From Bacteroidota bacterium (GTDB lineage: Bacteria > Bacteroidota > Bacteroidia > B-17B0 > Aurantibacillaceae): 64,000 bases of DNA. Each line of letters opens with the position of its first letter. Position 1 is the stretch's first letter. Below are positions 36,792 through 47,185 of the stretch, in pieces. The notes under the pieces were generated by a model. That model was not told the origin of the DNA, made no database searches, and saw only the letters and a list, made by a program, of their open reading frames with translations. The position numbers and the translations under genes were made by a program. The DNA lies in assembly GCA_030692515.1 (NCBI GenBank), contig JAUXZS010000028.1, positions 372,001 to 436,000 on the forward strand, read 5' to 3'.

Positions 36792-37723
36792 TGTTTAATA
36801 GCGTTACTCCAGATTAAAATAAAAACTCCTAATACTGCAATAAGACAAGCAAAAATTGCCTGAACGGTAATTCGCTCCTTATAATAAAAATAATTTATTG
36901 GTAAAACTACAATTGGCAATAACGCAAAAATTGTTTGTGCAGTTGCAACAGGTAAATGTTGAATTGCTAATAATGAAAATGAAACGCCTAATACAGGACC
37001 AAAAAGTGTTCCTAAAAACATATATGGTAAACCATTATTTTGATTTTTAAAAACAGTAATTGAATTGGCTTTCATTCGACCTGTTATTATTGAAATAATA
37101 AAGGCTGCTGAAAATGCAAATAATAACCGTATCCAAACGGCATGCAGAGTTGGTAATTTATCGGGATAACAATCCAATCCCAACTTCGATAGCACTAAAC
37201 CTGTACCTTGGCAGAGAGCACCAATAACTCCAAATAAAATTCCTTTAGGATTTCTATTAAAACCAGCTTTTTCGGATGCCTTTTTATCTTTTTTTGAAAG
37301 CGTTAACCAAATTACGCCACTAATGGTTATAAAAATTCCGAAAATTCCAATAACATTAATTTCTTGTTTTAAAATTAAAAACCCAGCTAATAATGCTGCC
37401 CCTGGAGCTATTGTGGTATATAGACTACCAAGTTTTGGACCAAGAATTTTAAAGGAATTAAAACTAAAAAAATCGCCAATAGTAAAACCTATAATTCCTG
37501 AAAGTCCTAAAAATAAATAGTGATTAAACTGTGGCGTAATAAATAAACCAGCAATTGAAATAGGATAAAAAATTAGTATTAAAATAGAAATCACTAACCA
37601 ACCTAAAAACAAACGATATTGATTAAGAGCAGCAGTACCAAAACGTTTTGAGGCTTCGGTAAAGGGAAAAATGCCAATACTCCAGCAAATGGTGGTTAAT
37701 AATGCAATAGAAACGCCAAACAT
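36782..37723 (-). CDS. EamA-family (DMT) transporter
   Basis: The 313-aa protein has ten predicted transmembrane helices in two five-helix EamA halves. The second half ends with the conserved pattern LGTLFGPVLGVSFSLLA, then QTIFALLPIVVLPINYFYY and LGVFIL. Members export metabolites or amino acids in the inner membrane; the substrate is not predictable here. It lies 2 bp after the yggS gene. Confidence 0.85.
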   Translation of the reverse strand: MFGVSIALLTTICWSIGIFPFTEASKRFGTAALNQYRLFLGWLVISILILIFYPISIAGLFITPQFNHYLFLGLSGIIGFTIGDFFSFNSFKILGPKLGSLYTTIAPGAALLAGFLILKQEINVIGIFGIFITISGVIWLTLSKKDKKASEKAGFNRNPKGILFGVIGALCQGTGLVLSKLGLDCYPDKLPTLHAVWIRLLFAFSAAFIISIITGRMKANSITVFKNQNNGLPYMFLGTLFGPVLGVSFSLLAIQHLPVATAQTIFALLPIVVLPINYFYYKERITVQAIFACLIAVLGVFILIWSNAIKQWI

Positions 37724-37725
37724 AA

Positions 37726-38388
37726 TTAGATATTATAATTTCTTTGTCCGAAAATCATACTACCTACTCTAATCATCGTACTCCCCTCTCCTATGGCAAT
37801 TTTATAATCGCTGCTCATGCCAAAACTTAGAATTAAAGATGAAGGATTAAAAATTAAAGACTTAGAAGCAAACTCTTTTAGCGATTTAAATTCTTTTCTG
37901 ATTTGCTCCACATTTTCTGTATTACTTGCCATTGCCATGAAGCCGATAATATTAATATTTTTTAGTTGCGATAATAAATCTGAGTTTAAAAAAAGTTCGC
38001 ATTCATCAAACGAAAAACCAAACTTTGTTTCTTCTTGCGCAATAAAGATTTGAAGCAAACAATTAATGGTGCGATTATTTTTTTTTGCTTGCTTATTAAT
38101 CTCTTCCAAAAGTTTAACGCTATCAACACCATGAATTAGATAAACAAAAGGCGCAATGTATTTTATTTTATTGCTTTGTAAATGTCCAATAAAGTGCCAA
38201 TTAATATCCTTTGGTAATTGTTCGTATTTATCAACTAACTCCTGAACATAATTTTCGCCAAAATCTCTGTGTCCAGCTTCGTATGCTTCCAAAATCATCT
38301 CGTTTGGTTTAGTTTTAGAAACTGCAACCAAAGTAACATTAGATGGCAATGTGTTTTTTATTTCGAGTAGATTTTCTTTTACCGACAT
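37726..38388 (-). CDS. YggS-family pyridoxal phosphate homeostasis protein
   Basis: The protein (about 220 aa) has the PLP-lysine motif VAVSKTKP near its start, DFGENYVQEL, WHFIGHLQSNK and the closing LSFGMSSDYKIAI and EGSTMIRVGSMIFG. All belong to the YggS/PLPBP family, which binds PLP without a known catalytic reaction and balances vitamin B6 pools. I use the ATG at 38388; the longer reading begins with TTG. Confidence 0.93.
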   Translation of the reverse strand: MSVKENLLEIKNTLPSNVTLVAVSKTKPNEMILEAYEAGHRDFGENYVQELVDKYEQLPKDINWHFIGHLQSNKIKYIAPFVYLIHGVDSVKLLEEINKQAKKNNRTINCLLQIFIAQEETKFGFSFDECELFLNSDLLSQLKNINIIGFMAMASNTENVEQIRKEFKSLKEFASKSLIFNPSSLILSFGMSSDYKIAIGEGSTMIRVGSMIFGQRNYNI

Positions 38389-38404
38389 TTCAACCAATAG
38401 TTTA

Positions 38405-38591
38405 AGCCACTAATTTCACTAATTTTCACGAAGTATTGTAAATTATTAATAGAAAATTTGATTTGTCATTTCGACGTAAGGAGAAATCTCTTCATGATAG
38501 ATCCTTCCTTTGTCAGGATGACACCATTACTTTGACATTGTATTGTACTCAATTTAGCTAGGATGCCAATATCATAGTGTAATTAGTGGCT
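38405..38591. repeat. Palindromic intergenic repeat
   Basis: Outer arms AGCCACTAATTTCACT (38405-38420) and AGTGTAATTAGTGGCT (38576-38591) are inverted copies matching at 15 of 16 positions. Inside is a second unit with GTCATTTCGACGTAAGGAGA and GTCAGGATGACA, a phrase I recall from other Bacteroidota intergenic regions. It fills the gap between yggS and the DUF1015 gene. Confidence 0.6.
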
Positions 38592-38599
38592 ATTATATA

Positions 38600-39853
38600 T
38601 CACGACTCGTCCTCAAAACTATAAATTACCAAACCACTGCGCATTTTAGGTTCTACCCAAGTTGATTTTGGCGGCATAATATTATTTGTGTCTGCAATCC
38701 ATTTTAAATGATCCATTGTAACTGGATATAGTCCAAAAGCAATAGCGGCTTTTCCTTCATCAACTGTTTTCTTCAAGGCTTCTGCTCCTTTAACACCTGG
38801 TATAAAACCAATACGCTTATCTGTTTTTAAATCATGAATGTTTAAGATAGGAGATAAAATTTCTTCTGTTAAAATAAAAGCGTCTAAACTTCCCACAGGA
38901 TCCTCACTATTATAAGTTCCTTTTTTACACATCAAGGAATACCACTTCCCTTGAACGTACATGCTAATTTCATGTTTTTTTTCGGGTTTATAAATGGCTT
39001 GATTGATTTCTTTTACTTCAAATTTATTTTTTAATTTTTGAATTAAATCTACAACACTTAAATTATTTAAGTCTTTTACAACTCGGTTATAATCGTAAAT
39101 TTTTAATTGCGTTTCAGAAAAGAAAACACCTAAATAAAAATTAAAGGCTTCCTTACCTGTATAGTCTTTTTTTGCTTTTCGTTTTAAACTTCCAAGCAAT
39201 GCAGAAGATGCAGACCTATGATGTCCGTCTGCAATATAGATAGATGGAATTGAAGCAAAACGTTTAACGATACTATCCGTTTTTTTACTATCACTTACAA
39301 CCCATAAAGTATGTTGTACTTTATCGGTGGTAGTAAAATCATAATCAGGAACTGTATTAGAAACTTCTGAAATTAAATTATCTAACACCGTATCATTTGG
39401 GTAACAAAATAAAACTGGCTCTGCATTAAATTCACAAACTTCTAAATAATCTTTTAATTTTTCTTCGCGTTGGGTAATAGTTTGTTCGTGTACTTTAATT
39501 ACACCATTCATATAATCATCAATACTGGTGCAGCCAATAATGCCAATAAATTCTATACTATTTTTTATTTGACGATAAATATAATACGCAGGTTTTTCAT
39601 CGCGCTTTAAAACTTTTTCTTTTATGAAAGATTTAAACCGACGTTTAACTTTTACAAGACGTTCCTTTGAGCCCGGTTTAGTTCTAACACCATCTTCAAA
39701 ATCAGGATTAATTACGTGTAAAAAAGTAAAAGGATTTCCAGATAATTTATCTTTTAGTTCGCCAGGATTATAACCATCAACGCTACGCGAAGCAACTAAA
39801 TGCACTTTGTCGTTTGTTGGTCTAAGACCTTTAAAAGGAAGAACCGTTGCCAT
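38600..39853 (-). CDS. DUF1015 family protein
   Basis: The 417-aa protein matches the DUF1015 pattern: FKGLRPTNDKVHLVASR at the start, NPFTFLHVINP, YIYRQ, the central IADGHHRSAS motif and IGFIPG near the C-terminus. The function is not established. In Bacteroidota it is commonly beside serA (and serC), as here, where it overlaps serA by one base. A link to serine metabolism is suggested by context. Confidence 0.92.
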   Translation of the reverse strand: MATVLPFKGLRPTNDKVHLVASRSVDGYNPGELKDKLSGNPFTFLHVINPDFEDGVRTKPGSKERLVKVKRRFKSFIKEKVLKRDEKPAYYIYRQIKNSIEFIGIIGCTSIDDYMNGVIKVHEQTITQREEKLKDYLEVCEFNAEPVLFCYPNDTVLDNLISEVSNTVPDYDFTTTDKVQHTLWVVSDSKKTDSIVKRFASIPSIYIADGHHRSASSALLGSLKRKAKKDYTGKEAFNFYLGVFFSETQLKIYDYNRVVKDLNNLSVVDLIQKLKNKFEVKEINQAIYKPEKKHEISMYVQGKWYSLMCKKGTYNSEDPVGSLDAFILTEEILSPILNIHDLKTDKRIGFIPGVKGAEALKKTVDEGKAAIAFGLYPVTMDHLKWIADTNNIMPPKSTWVEPKMRSGLVIYSFEDES

Positions 39854-40806
39854 TATTTTAAAGCTTCAATTAATTTTTCAGCCAATTCAACACCAATACG
39901 CTCTTGCGCTTCGTTAGTGGCTGCGCCAATATGCGGTGTTAAAGAAATTTTCGGGTTTTTTAATATAGCAATTGATGGGCGAGGTTCGTTTTCGAAAACA
40001 TCTAAACAAGCATGAGCAATTTTACCACTGTTTAATGCTTCTAATAAATCATCTTCATTAATAACTCCACCACGCGCAGTGTTAATTAATATCACGCCAT
40101 TTTTCATGCTTGCAATTTCGTGTCGCGTAATTAATTTTCCACCCGGAACATGAAAAGTAATATAATCTGAGTTTTGAATAACTTTATCCATACCAACAGT
40201 TTTAATTGGCACGGTAAAAGCTTTTTCATTTCCATTAATATCTATATCTATATTAGCTTCAACAACAAATGGATCAAAGGCCAAAACTTTCATTCCTAAA
40301 CCTAAAGCCATTTTAGCAACAGTTTGCCCAATTCTTCCAAAACCAACAATACCCATGGTTTTACCTCTTAACTCAATCCCTTTAGCATATTTCTTTTTAA
40401 GCTCATCAAATTTATCTTCGCCAATTAATGGCATCTGACGATTACTATCATATAAAAAACGAGCGGCATTAAATAAATGAGCAAAAACTAATTCGGCAAC
40501 AGAATTACTTGAAGCCGCAGGTGTATTTATGACATTAATTCCTTTTGATTTTGCGTACTCAACATCAATATTATCCATACCAACACCACCACGAGCAATC
40601 ACCTTTAAATTAGGGCAAGCGTCAATAATATCTTTTCTAACTTTTGTTGCGCTTCTAACCGTAATAGCGACATAGCCTTTTTCATTAATTTCTTTAGCAA
40701 CGTTTTCTTGTTCAACTTTCTCGGTTACAACAATAAATCCTGCTTTTTCTAACAAGGCTTTTCCAACAGCATCAATGCCATCATTTGTAAGTATTTTTTT
40801 GCTCAT
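39853..40806 (-). CDS. serA: D-3-phosphoglycerate dehydrogenase (short form without ACT domain)
   Basis: The 317-aa enzyme is a D-isomer-specific 2-hydroxyacid dehydrogenase. It has the NAD-binding GFGRIGQTVAKMA, the catalytic-region NTARGGVINEDDL (Arg), a Glu in DVFENEP and the His of HIGAATNEAQ. It oxidises 3-phosphoglycerate, the first step of serine synthesis. The length shows that no regulatory ACT or ASB domain is present. No serC gene lies in the window. Confidence 0.88.
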   Translation of the reverse strand: MSKKILTNDGIDAVGKALLEKAGFIVVTEKVEQENVAKEINEKGYVAITVRSATKVRKDIIDACPNLKVIARGGVGMDNIDVEYAKSKGINVINTPAASSNSVAELVFAHLFNAARFLYDSNRQMPLIGEDKFDELKKKYAKGIELRGKTMGIVGFGRIGQTVAKMALGLGMKVLAFDPFVVEANIDIDINGNEKAFTVPIKTVGMDKVIQNSDYITFHVPGGKLITRHEIASMKNGVILINTARGGVINEDDLLEALNSGKIAHACLDVFENEPRPSIAILKNPKISLTPHIGAATNEAQERIGVELAEKLIEALK

Positions 40807-40880
40807 AATTAAACTCTATAAATATTAAGAATTTAAAAGTAAAGATTAATTGCTCAAAAAAACAGTAATAATTAAAAAAA

Positions 40881-42398
40881 TTAAAATTTAATCCCAGCAG
40901 TAACCGAAAGGTTTGTGGAGTTGTAGTTTAGGCTGGCTTTTGTATTAAGCGTATTAAACAAATAATAATCTTCGGTACTTAAGGTTTTAACCCAAACAAA
41001 ATCAAAATAAAAATTATTTTTTGTTCTAAATCCGGCTCCTACACAAAATGAGTGCCTTACAAAATTACCAGTAAAAGAATTACCAAATGGACTACCTTGC
41101 ATGTTATAACCAAAGCGGAAAATAACAGGCTTTATATTAAATTCGGTACCTATTCTTAAATTATGACCAAGGGTATATTTATTTTTAATTACCGCGTTTA
41201 CGCCTGCAAAATCAGACACATTATCGCTTCCTAACGAAGCTGTTTTATAATTTACAACTTCATAATCAACGCCAATAACCGATATTTTTTTTATGATAAG
41301 TGCGGTATTTAAACTTATTCGAGACGGTGTAATTACAGTATAATTAAAAGTCCCTCCTTTTTCAGGATCTTTCCATGTTAAGGGTGTTGTTGAGTTTTTA
41401 TCATAGGATGCGCTCATTTCATTATAATACACATCCTTTAAGGTGTAAATTGTAGGAGTATGATAATATAAACCAACTCTAAAATTATCTGTAACACGAG
41501 CAATACCGCCTAACTTTAAATTTATACCTGAGCCTGTTGTTTTAAAATATTCAACATAGGTTAAACTATTAAATCCTAATTTATCCGGGTAAGCTGCTGG
41601 TAAACCATCAATATATGTTGAAGTGAAGGTTGAAGCAGAAGTCATGGTAATTCTCATACTATCTTTATCATCCCTTTCGGTATGTGTAGTTGTTGAAGTA
41701 TATTCAACTTTTGGAATTCCTAAGCTAACCCCAAAATAAAATTCATCTTTATACGCGTAAGCATAAGAAAAATTTCGATCATTAATTTTCCCACTTGTTA
41801 CTATATCTCTTGTTTGTGAAACAGTCCTTTTTAAATCCACAAACGAGAAAAATTTTGCATCAACAGTATCTAACAAATACACCTGATAGGCCAAACCTTC
41901 ATAATTTGAATTTAAATTTGAAACCGTACCTGCTTGAATTGCTTTATTATACATGTCTTTAACTATTGAGTTAGTTGAATAAGAAGACATTCTTGTTTTG
42001 CTACTAAAATTTTGTATTTGCGAATTTGTAAAAGAGATAATGTTTCTACTTTCTTTATCATTTTTAGAGTGCCACCCACCCATAATGCCAAAATTATTAA
42101 AAGTAAAAGCGGCGTTAGAAATTGTTGAGGATTTAGAATTAATAATACCTTCATTATTGGTGGCTTTTAATCCCCCAGAAAAACTAATTTCTCCCTTTCT
42201 AAATAAGCCGAGTCCTGCAGGATTATATGCCGCACAGCTTAGATCTGCTCCAATTGCACCAAATGCGCCTCCTAATGCAACAAAGCGCGATGTTCCATTT
42301 ACACCATATCTTGAATAACGAATGGCATCAATATCATTCTGCGAAAAAGAATTAGAACCTATAATAAATAGGGTTATAAAAAATCTAAGGCGGTACAT
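40881..42398 (-). CDS. FadL/OmpP1-type outer membrane transport protein
   Basis: The 505-aa protein has a signal peptide (cut after SNSFS-QND) and the N-terminal segment ALGGAFGAIGADLSCAAYNPAGLGLFR. The NPAGL motif is characteristic of FadL-like 14-strand barrels for hydrophobic compounds. It ends with aromatic KF, as barrels do. Its start lies 6 bp after the stop of the Asn/Gly/Tyr-rich lipoprotein gene, so the two may be co-transcribed. Confidence 0.85.
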   Translation of the reverse strand: MYRLRFFITLFIIGSNSFSQNDIDAIRYSRYGVNGTSRFVALGGAFGAIGADLSCAAYNPAGLGLFRKGEISFSGGLKATNNEGIINSKSSTISNAAFTFNNFGIMGGWHSKNDKESRNIISFTNSQIQNFSSKTRMSSYSTNSIVKDMYNKAIQAGTVSNLNSNYEGLAYQVYLLDTVDAKFFSFVDLKRTVSQTRDIVTSGKINDRNFSYAYAYKDEFYFGVSLGIPKVEYTSTTTHTERDDKDSMRITMTSASTFTSTYIDGLPAAYPDKLGFNSLTYVEYFKTTGSGINLKLGGIARVTDNFRVGLYYHTPTIYTLKDVYYNEMSASYDKNSTTPLTWKDPEKGGTFNYTVITPSRISLNTALIIKKISVIGVDYEVVNYKTASLGSDNVSDFAGVNAVIKNKYTLGHNLRIGTEFNIKPVIFRFGYNMQGSPFGNSFTGNFVRHSFCVGAGFRTKNNFYFDFVWVKTLSTEDYYLFNTLNTKASLNYNSTNLSVTAGIKF

Positions 42399-42404
42399 AA
42401 TTTT

Positions 42405-43682
42405 TTATCTTGGACGAGAAGATGAACCACCGCTGTTATTTCTTGGCGTAGAACTACCGTTATTTGGGCTTGCATTTCCAGGATTAGCAGAACGGTTACT
42501 ATTGTTTGAGTTATTTAAATCATTATTTTCAATTGAAGAACTTTTAATTTTAGGAGGACTTGTGTTTTCTCCTCTAACGGGATTTCCAGAATCGCTATTT
42601 GCATTTGAATTTTTTACTGGTGTTGAATTAGTGTTTTGATTTTCATTAAAAACTCTTGGCCAAAAACTTTCTTCTTTTTTTGGCGTATTTGTTCCTGAAT
42701 TAGTATTTGGATAATTTTCTGAACTAGAAGATGCTCTAGTTTTAATTGGCTCACTAGAATTTATTTGTCCATTTCCTATATTTTCAGATCCTGAAGTGTT
42801 ATAAATTTTCTTGCGAGGAACATCTGTAAATTTTGGAGTAGTTTCTTGCTTTTTCGCAATCTCATTTATGAATTGAGTACGGTAGCTTCCTTCATCCGGA
42901 ACTGCCATCCCTGCGGAGGTTTGACGACCGCTATTTCCGCCACCATTGCTACCACGTGGCCCATATGATGCATTACTATAACCGCTATTTACATCAAAGC
43001 TATTAAAGTATCCCCAATTAGATCCACTATTATAACCATTATAGTAACCATTGTTATAGCCATTCATATAACCATATCCATAAGGATTATAACCGTATGA
43101 GTTATATCCATAAGGACTATATCCACCATAATTACAGAACCCATTGTTAGAATAATATGGATTATATCCATTATTACAATACCCATTATAACCGAAACCA
43201 CTATTATAATAATTGCCGGTATTAAACCCTAAATATAAACCATTATTATAATTATTAAATTGATTAGATGGCATCCACCAATTGTAAGAACTATAAATAC
43301 TTGAACCATACATTGCCGGGTTTTGATTATACATGTACGCATTAGTATAATAGTTATTATAGTACCCAGCGCCACTTACAGGGTTTTGAAAACGACGCAT
43401 TTGTGAAGCATATTTGTAATCGTAATAATCGTCTGAATTATATTGAGGGTCTTGGTAATACGGATTAGCATCATCTTTAGCTTTTTGAGCTAAAGCCTCT
43501 TCTTCTCTTTTTTGTTTTTCAGCAGCTTCTTGTTTTGCTTTTTCAGCTTGTGCTAATTTCTCTAGTTTTTTTTCTTCAGCTGGACTAACATATGCATCGT
43601 CCTGATACGATTGTATCTGAGAAGTTTTACACGAACTAAAAATTAGTGTAATAATTGCTATAGGTATGAGGATTTTTTTCAT
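42405..43682 (-). CDS. Lipoprotein with Asn/Gly/Tyr-rich low-complexity region
   Basis: The 425-aa protein has a lipobox (IFSSC), then a Lys/Glu/Ala coiled-coil stretch (about 38-70). Next is a ~140-residue region made almost only of Tyr, Asn and Gly (GYNSYGYNPYGYGYMNGYNN style), and last a Ser/Asn/Pro-rich tail ending GGSSSRPR. Prion-like or adhesive behaviour is possible for such a composition, but there is no recognised domain. It probably sits in the outer membrane beside the FadL-like protein. Confidence 0.75.
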   Translation of the reverse strand: MKKILIPIAIITLIFSSCKTSQIQSYQDDAYVSPAEEKKLEKLAQAEKAKQEAAEKQKREEEALAQKAKDDANPYYQDPQYNSDDYYDYKYASQMRRFQNPVSGAGYYNNYYTNAYMYNQNPAMYGSSIYSSYNWWMPSNQFNNYNNGLYLGFNTGNYYNSGFGYNGYCNNGYNPYYSNNGFCNYGGYSPYGYNSYGYNPYGYGYMNGYNNGYYNGYNSGSNWGYFNSFDVNSGYSNASYGPRGSNGGGNSGRQTSAGMAVPDEGSYRTQFINEIAKKQETTPKFTDVPRKKIYNTSGSENIGNGQINSSEPIKTRASSSSENYPNTNSGTNTPKKEESFWPRVFNENQNTNSTPVKNSNANSDSGNPVRGENTSPPKIKSSSIENNDLNNSNNSNRSANPGNASPNNGSSTPRNNSGGSSSRPR

Positions 43683-43817
43683 CGCAAATCGTTTAAATTT
43701 TAATAATATTGCGGAGATTAAGTAAATTTACGCAAAAACTAAGCGCTTTTATAAAAATTTGCATTTTTTATCAGTTATTTTACGAACAAAAAATGCAATT
43801 TAGAACTAAATTGATTT

Positions 43818-45296
43818 ATGAGTAAAGTAATAACCCCACAAGAAAAAGATTATAGTAAATGGTACAACGACATTGTTGTTGAAGCTGATATGGCCGACCA
43901 TAGCGCTGTTAGAGGTTGCATGGTTATTAAACCACATGGTTATGCTATTTGGGAAAAAATGCAGCAAACTCTAGATAAAATGTTTAAGGATACAGGACAT
44001 GTTAATGCTTATTTTCCTTTATTTATTCCTAAAAGTTTATTTGAAGCCGAAGAAAAAAATGCAGAAGGTTTTGCTAAAGAATGTGCTATTGTAACCCATT
44101 ACCGTTTAAAAGCAGATCCTCAAAATCCAGGTAAATTAATTGTTGACCCTGAAGCTAAACTGGAAGAAGAATTAATTGTTCGTCCAACAAGTGAAGCCAT
44201 TATATGGAATACCTATAAGGGATGGATACAAAGTTATCGTGATTTACCTTTACTCATTAATCAATGGGCAAATGTAGTGCGTTGGGAAATGCGCACGAGA
44301 CTTTTTTTACGCACAGCCGAATTTTTATGGCAAGAAGGTCATACAGCGCATGAAACAAAAGAAGAAGCTATTGAGGAATCGCGCAAAATGTTAGATGTGT
44401 ATGCTAATTTCGCCGAAAACTGGTTAGCAATGCCTGTAATAAAAGGATATAAAACACCTAACGAACGTTTTGCCGGAGCAGATGACACTTATACCATAGA
44501 AGCTCTTATGCAGGACGGTAAAGCTTTACAGGCAGGAACATCACATTTTTTAGGGCAAAATTTCGCAAAAGCGTTTGATGTAAAATTCGCCAATAAAGAA
44601 GGTAAATTAGACTATGTTTGGGCAACAAGCTGGGGAGTTAGTACACGTTTAATGGGCGCTTTAATTATGAGCCATAGCGATAATAATGGTTTAGTAATTC
44701 CTCCTAAATTAGCACCCACACAAGTGGTTATTGTGCCAATTTATAAAAGTGCTGAAGGTTTAACTTTAATAAGTGACTATGTTCATACTCTTAAAGAAAA
44801 GCTTCAAGCAAAAAACATTTCAGTCAAATTTGATAACAGAGATTCACAAAGACCGGGTTGGAAATTTGCCGAATATGAATTAAAAGGTATACCTGTTCGT
44901 GTTGCTATTGGAGAAAGAGATTTAGCAAATGGAACAATTGAAATAGCTCGAAGAGATCTTTTAACTAAAGAAGTAATAAAAATGGAAGACGCTGAAAACT
45001 ATATTTCAAATTTGTTGGAAGACATTCAGTCTAATCTGTATAAAAAAGCATTAGCGCGTACAACTGCGAATACTTTTAAAGTAGATTCTTATGAAGAATT
45101 TAAAAAGGTATTAGATGAAACTCCTGGCTTTATTTTAGCCCATTGGGATGGTACTCCTGAAACTGAAGAGAAAATAAAAAATGAAACAAAAGCTACGATA
45201 CGTTGTATACCTTTAAACAATCCATTAGAAAATGGCATTTGTATTTATAGTGGAAAACCGAGTATACAACGCGTTTTATTTGCACGAGCTTATTAA
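43818..45296 (+). CDS. proS: Prolyl-tRNA synthetase (archaeal/eukaryotic-like type)
   Basis: The 492-aa class II enzyme attaches proline to tRNA-Pro. Motif 2 region [20 protein letters not shown], a TSHFLGQNF segment and motif 3 ([13 protein letters not shown]) are visible. An anticodon-binding domain (from about residue 305) and the zinc-domain-like C-terminal extension end in AY. There is no editing (INS) insert, so this is the short ProS type 3 form found in Bacteroidota and some other bacteria. Confidence 0.96.
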   Translation: MSKVITPQEKDYSKWYNDIVVEADMADHSAVRGCMVIKPHGYAIWEKMQQTLDKMFKDTGHVNAYFPLFIPKSLFEAEEKNAEGFAKECAIVTHYRLKADPQNPGKLIVDPEAKLEEELIVRPTSEAIIWNTYKGWIQSYRDLPLLINQWANVVRWEMRTRLFLRTAEFLWQEGHTAHETKEEAIEESRKMLDVYANFAENWLAMPVIKGYKTPNERFAGADDTYTIEALMQDGKALQAGTSHFLGQNFAKAFDVKFANKEGKLDYVWATSWGVSTRLMGALIMSHSDNNGLVIPPKLAPTQVVIVPIYKSAEGLTLISDYVHTLKEKLQAKNISVKFDNRDSQRPGWKFAEYELKGIPVRVAIGERDLANGTIEIARRDLLTKEVIKMEDAENYISNLLEDIQSNLYKKALARTTANTFKVDSYEEFKKVLDETPGFILAHWDGTPETEEKIKNETKATIRCIPLNNPLENGICIYSGKPSIQRVLFARAY

Positions 45297-45307
45297 AAAC
45301 TTTACCT

Positions 45308-46024
45308 ATGGCAGAAAAAGAAGATAAACAAACAGAAACCATAATTAAGCTTTTAACCGAAAAGTCGGTTATGAAACAAGATGTTTATTCAAACACAATT
45401 ATTGTATTTAATTTATTTAAAGATCTTTTATCAGATAAGGCCGATGAATTAAGTAAAGGTATTTCAAAAGTAGACCAAAGAGTACAAATAACGTATAAGA
45501 ATATTAACTTACAATCCATGCAATTAAAGGTTGCTGGCGATATGCTCGATTTTACGATGCACTCTAACGTTTTTGAGTTTGACCCATCTCATCCGATGTT
45601 TAAAACAAGCTATGTAAAAAATAATGTATATAATTCTTTTGTTGGCATCATAAATGTTTACAATTTCTTAGCCGATTCATACAAGTATAACCGTCTAAAT
45701 GATTTGGGTTATTTAATTGCCAGAATATTTATCAATAGAGAAAAGAGATTTTTTGTGGAGACTAGAACACAAATTGCTTACAAATACAGTTCTTTTAGCG
45801 AAAAAGAAATTTCGCAAGAAGATATTACTGACATTATAAATGAATTAGTTTTTTACGCAATATCTTTTGATTTATTTACGCCTCCATTTGATGCCGTAAG
45901 ACAAGTTAGTATTTATGAAATGCAAGAAAAAGCTAATAGTGGCGCTTTAAGAACTGGTAAACGTTTAGGATACGCTGGAACTGAAGGAAGTAATAGTAGA
46001 TTTGATGATGAGACTAATTTGTAA
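45308..46024 (+). CDS. Conserved-looking hypothetical protein downstream of proS
   Basis: The 238-aa protein is cytoplasmic, mostly helical, without known motifs. It starts 11 bp after proS and is probably co-transcribed. The C-terminal 35 residues are Gly/Ser/Asn-rich and look disordered. Function unknown. Confidence 0.65.
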   Translation: MAEKEDKQTETIIKLLTEKSVMKQDVYSNTIIVFNLFKDLLSDKADELSKGISKVDQRVQITYKNINLQSMQLKVAGDMLDFTMHSNVFEFDPSHPMFKTSYVKNNVYNSFVGIINVYNFLADSYKYNRLNDLGYLIARIFINREKRFFVETRTQIAYKYSSFSEKEISQEDITDIINELVFYAISFDLFTPPFDAVRQVSIYEMQEKANSGALRTGKRLGYAGTEGSNSRFDDETNL

Positions 46025-46054
46025 ATAATTAATCAAATTTAAAAGCATACTAAA

Positions 46055-47185
46055 TTGTCAAAAATTTTCATCATAGGTCCTGCCTACCCTCTTCGTGGAG
46101 GACCAGCACAGTTTAACGAAAACTTATGCACCGAGTTAAACAAAGCAGGACATGACGCTCAAATAATATCCTATTCATTACAATACCCTAATTTTTTATT
46201 CCCAGGTTCATCGCAGTATGAAAAAAGCGGTAAAGCGCCAGAAGGAATAAAAATTCATACCTTAATAAATACTGTTAACCCTTTTAATTGGATAAGGGTT
46301 GCTTATTTCATAAAAAAAGAAAAGCCCGATTTTATTCTATTTCGTTATTGGCTACCTTTTTTTGGTCCATGTTTAGGAACAATTGGAAGATTGGTGAAAT
46401 CAAAAACAACAGTTTTAGCGTTAACCGATAATATTATTCCACACGAAAAACGTTTTGGTGATGCTGCTTTCACAAAGTATTTTGTAAAAAGTTGTGATGG
46501 TTTTATTGCAATGAGTAAAACAGTACTCAACGACATTTCAAAATTTACATCCAATCAAAATAAAGCCTACTCTCCGCACCCTATGTATGAAACATATGGC
46601 GCAAGTGTTAGTTTAGAAGACGCACGAAAAAAATTAAATTTAAATCAAGAAGATAAAATTATTTTGTTTTTCGGATTAATTCGCCACTATAAAGGTTTAG
46701 ATATTTTGATGGAAGCTATGGCTCATCCAGAAATAAAAAAACTAAATATCAAACTTTTAATTGCTGGAGAGTTTTATGAAGACAAACAACCTTATCTAGA
46801 TATCATTCAAAAACATCAATTACAAAATCAAATAATTCTCCACGATAAATTTATTGCCAACGAAGATGTACGTTATTATTTTTGCGCGAGCAATTTAGTT
46901 GCACAAACTTATAGAAACGCTACAAATAGTGGCGTTACAATGGTTGGGTATTATTACGAAAAACCTATGTTAGTTAACAATGTTGGCGGATTAACAGAAA
47001 TTGTTCCAAACGAAAAATGTGGTTATGTTGTAGAACTTTCAACTCAAAAAATTTCTGAAAAAATAATAGAGTATTTCACACAAAATAAAGAAACAGAGTT
47101 TACTGTAAACGTTCGTATTGAAAAGAAAAAGTATGAGTGGAATGAGTTTATTCGAGTACTTATAGGTCTTCACAAATCATCCTGA
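46055..47185 (+). CDS. Glycosyltransferase, GT4-like
   Basis: The 376-aa protein has a GT-B fold layout: an N-terminal GPAYPLRGGPAQFNENL loop, and a C-terminal domain with ILFFGLIRHYKGLDILMEA and the sugar-nucleotide region KPMLVNNVGGLTEIVPN. GT4 enzymes move a sugar from an NDP-sugar to lipid or glycan acceptors. The start is TTG at 46055; no ATG precedes the first conserved residues. Acceptor and sugar are not predictable. Confidence 0.88.
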   Translation: MSKIFIIGPAYPLRGGPAQFNENLCTELNKAGHDAQIISYSLQYPNFLFPGSSQYEKSGKAPEGIKIHTLINTVNPFNWIRVAYFIKKEKPDFILFRYWLPFFGPCLGTIGRLVKSKTTVLALTDNIIPHEKRFGDAAFTKYFVKSCDGFIAMSKTVLNDISKFTSNQNKAYSPHPMYETYGASVSLEDARKKLNLNQEDKIILFFGLIRHYKGLDILMEAMAHPEIKKLNIKLLIAGEFYEDKQPYLDIIQKHQLQNQIILHDKFIANEDVRYYFCASNLVAQTYRNATNSGVTMVGYYYEKPMLVNNVGGLTEIVPNEKCGYVVELSTQKISEKIIEYFTQNKETEFTVNVRIEKKKYEWNEFIRVLIGLHKSS

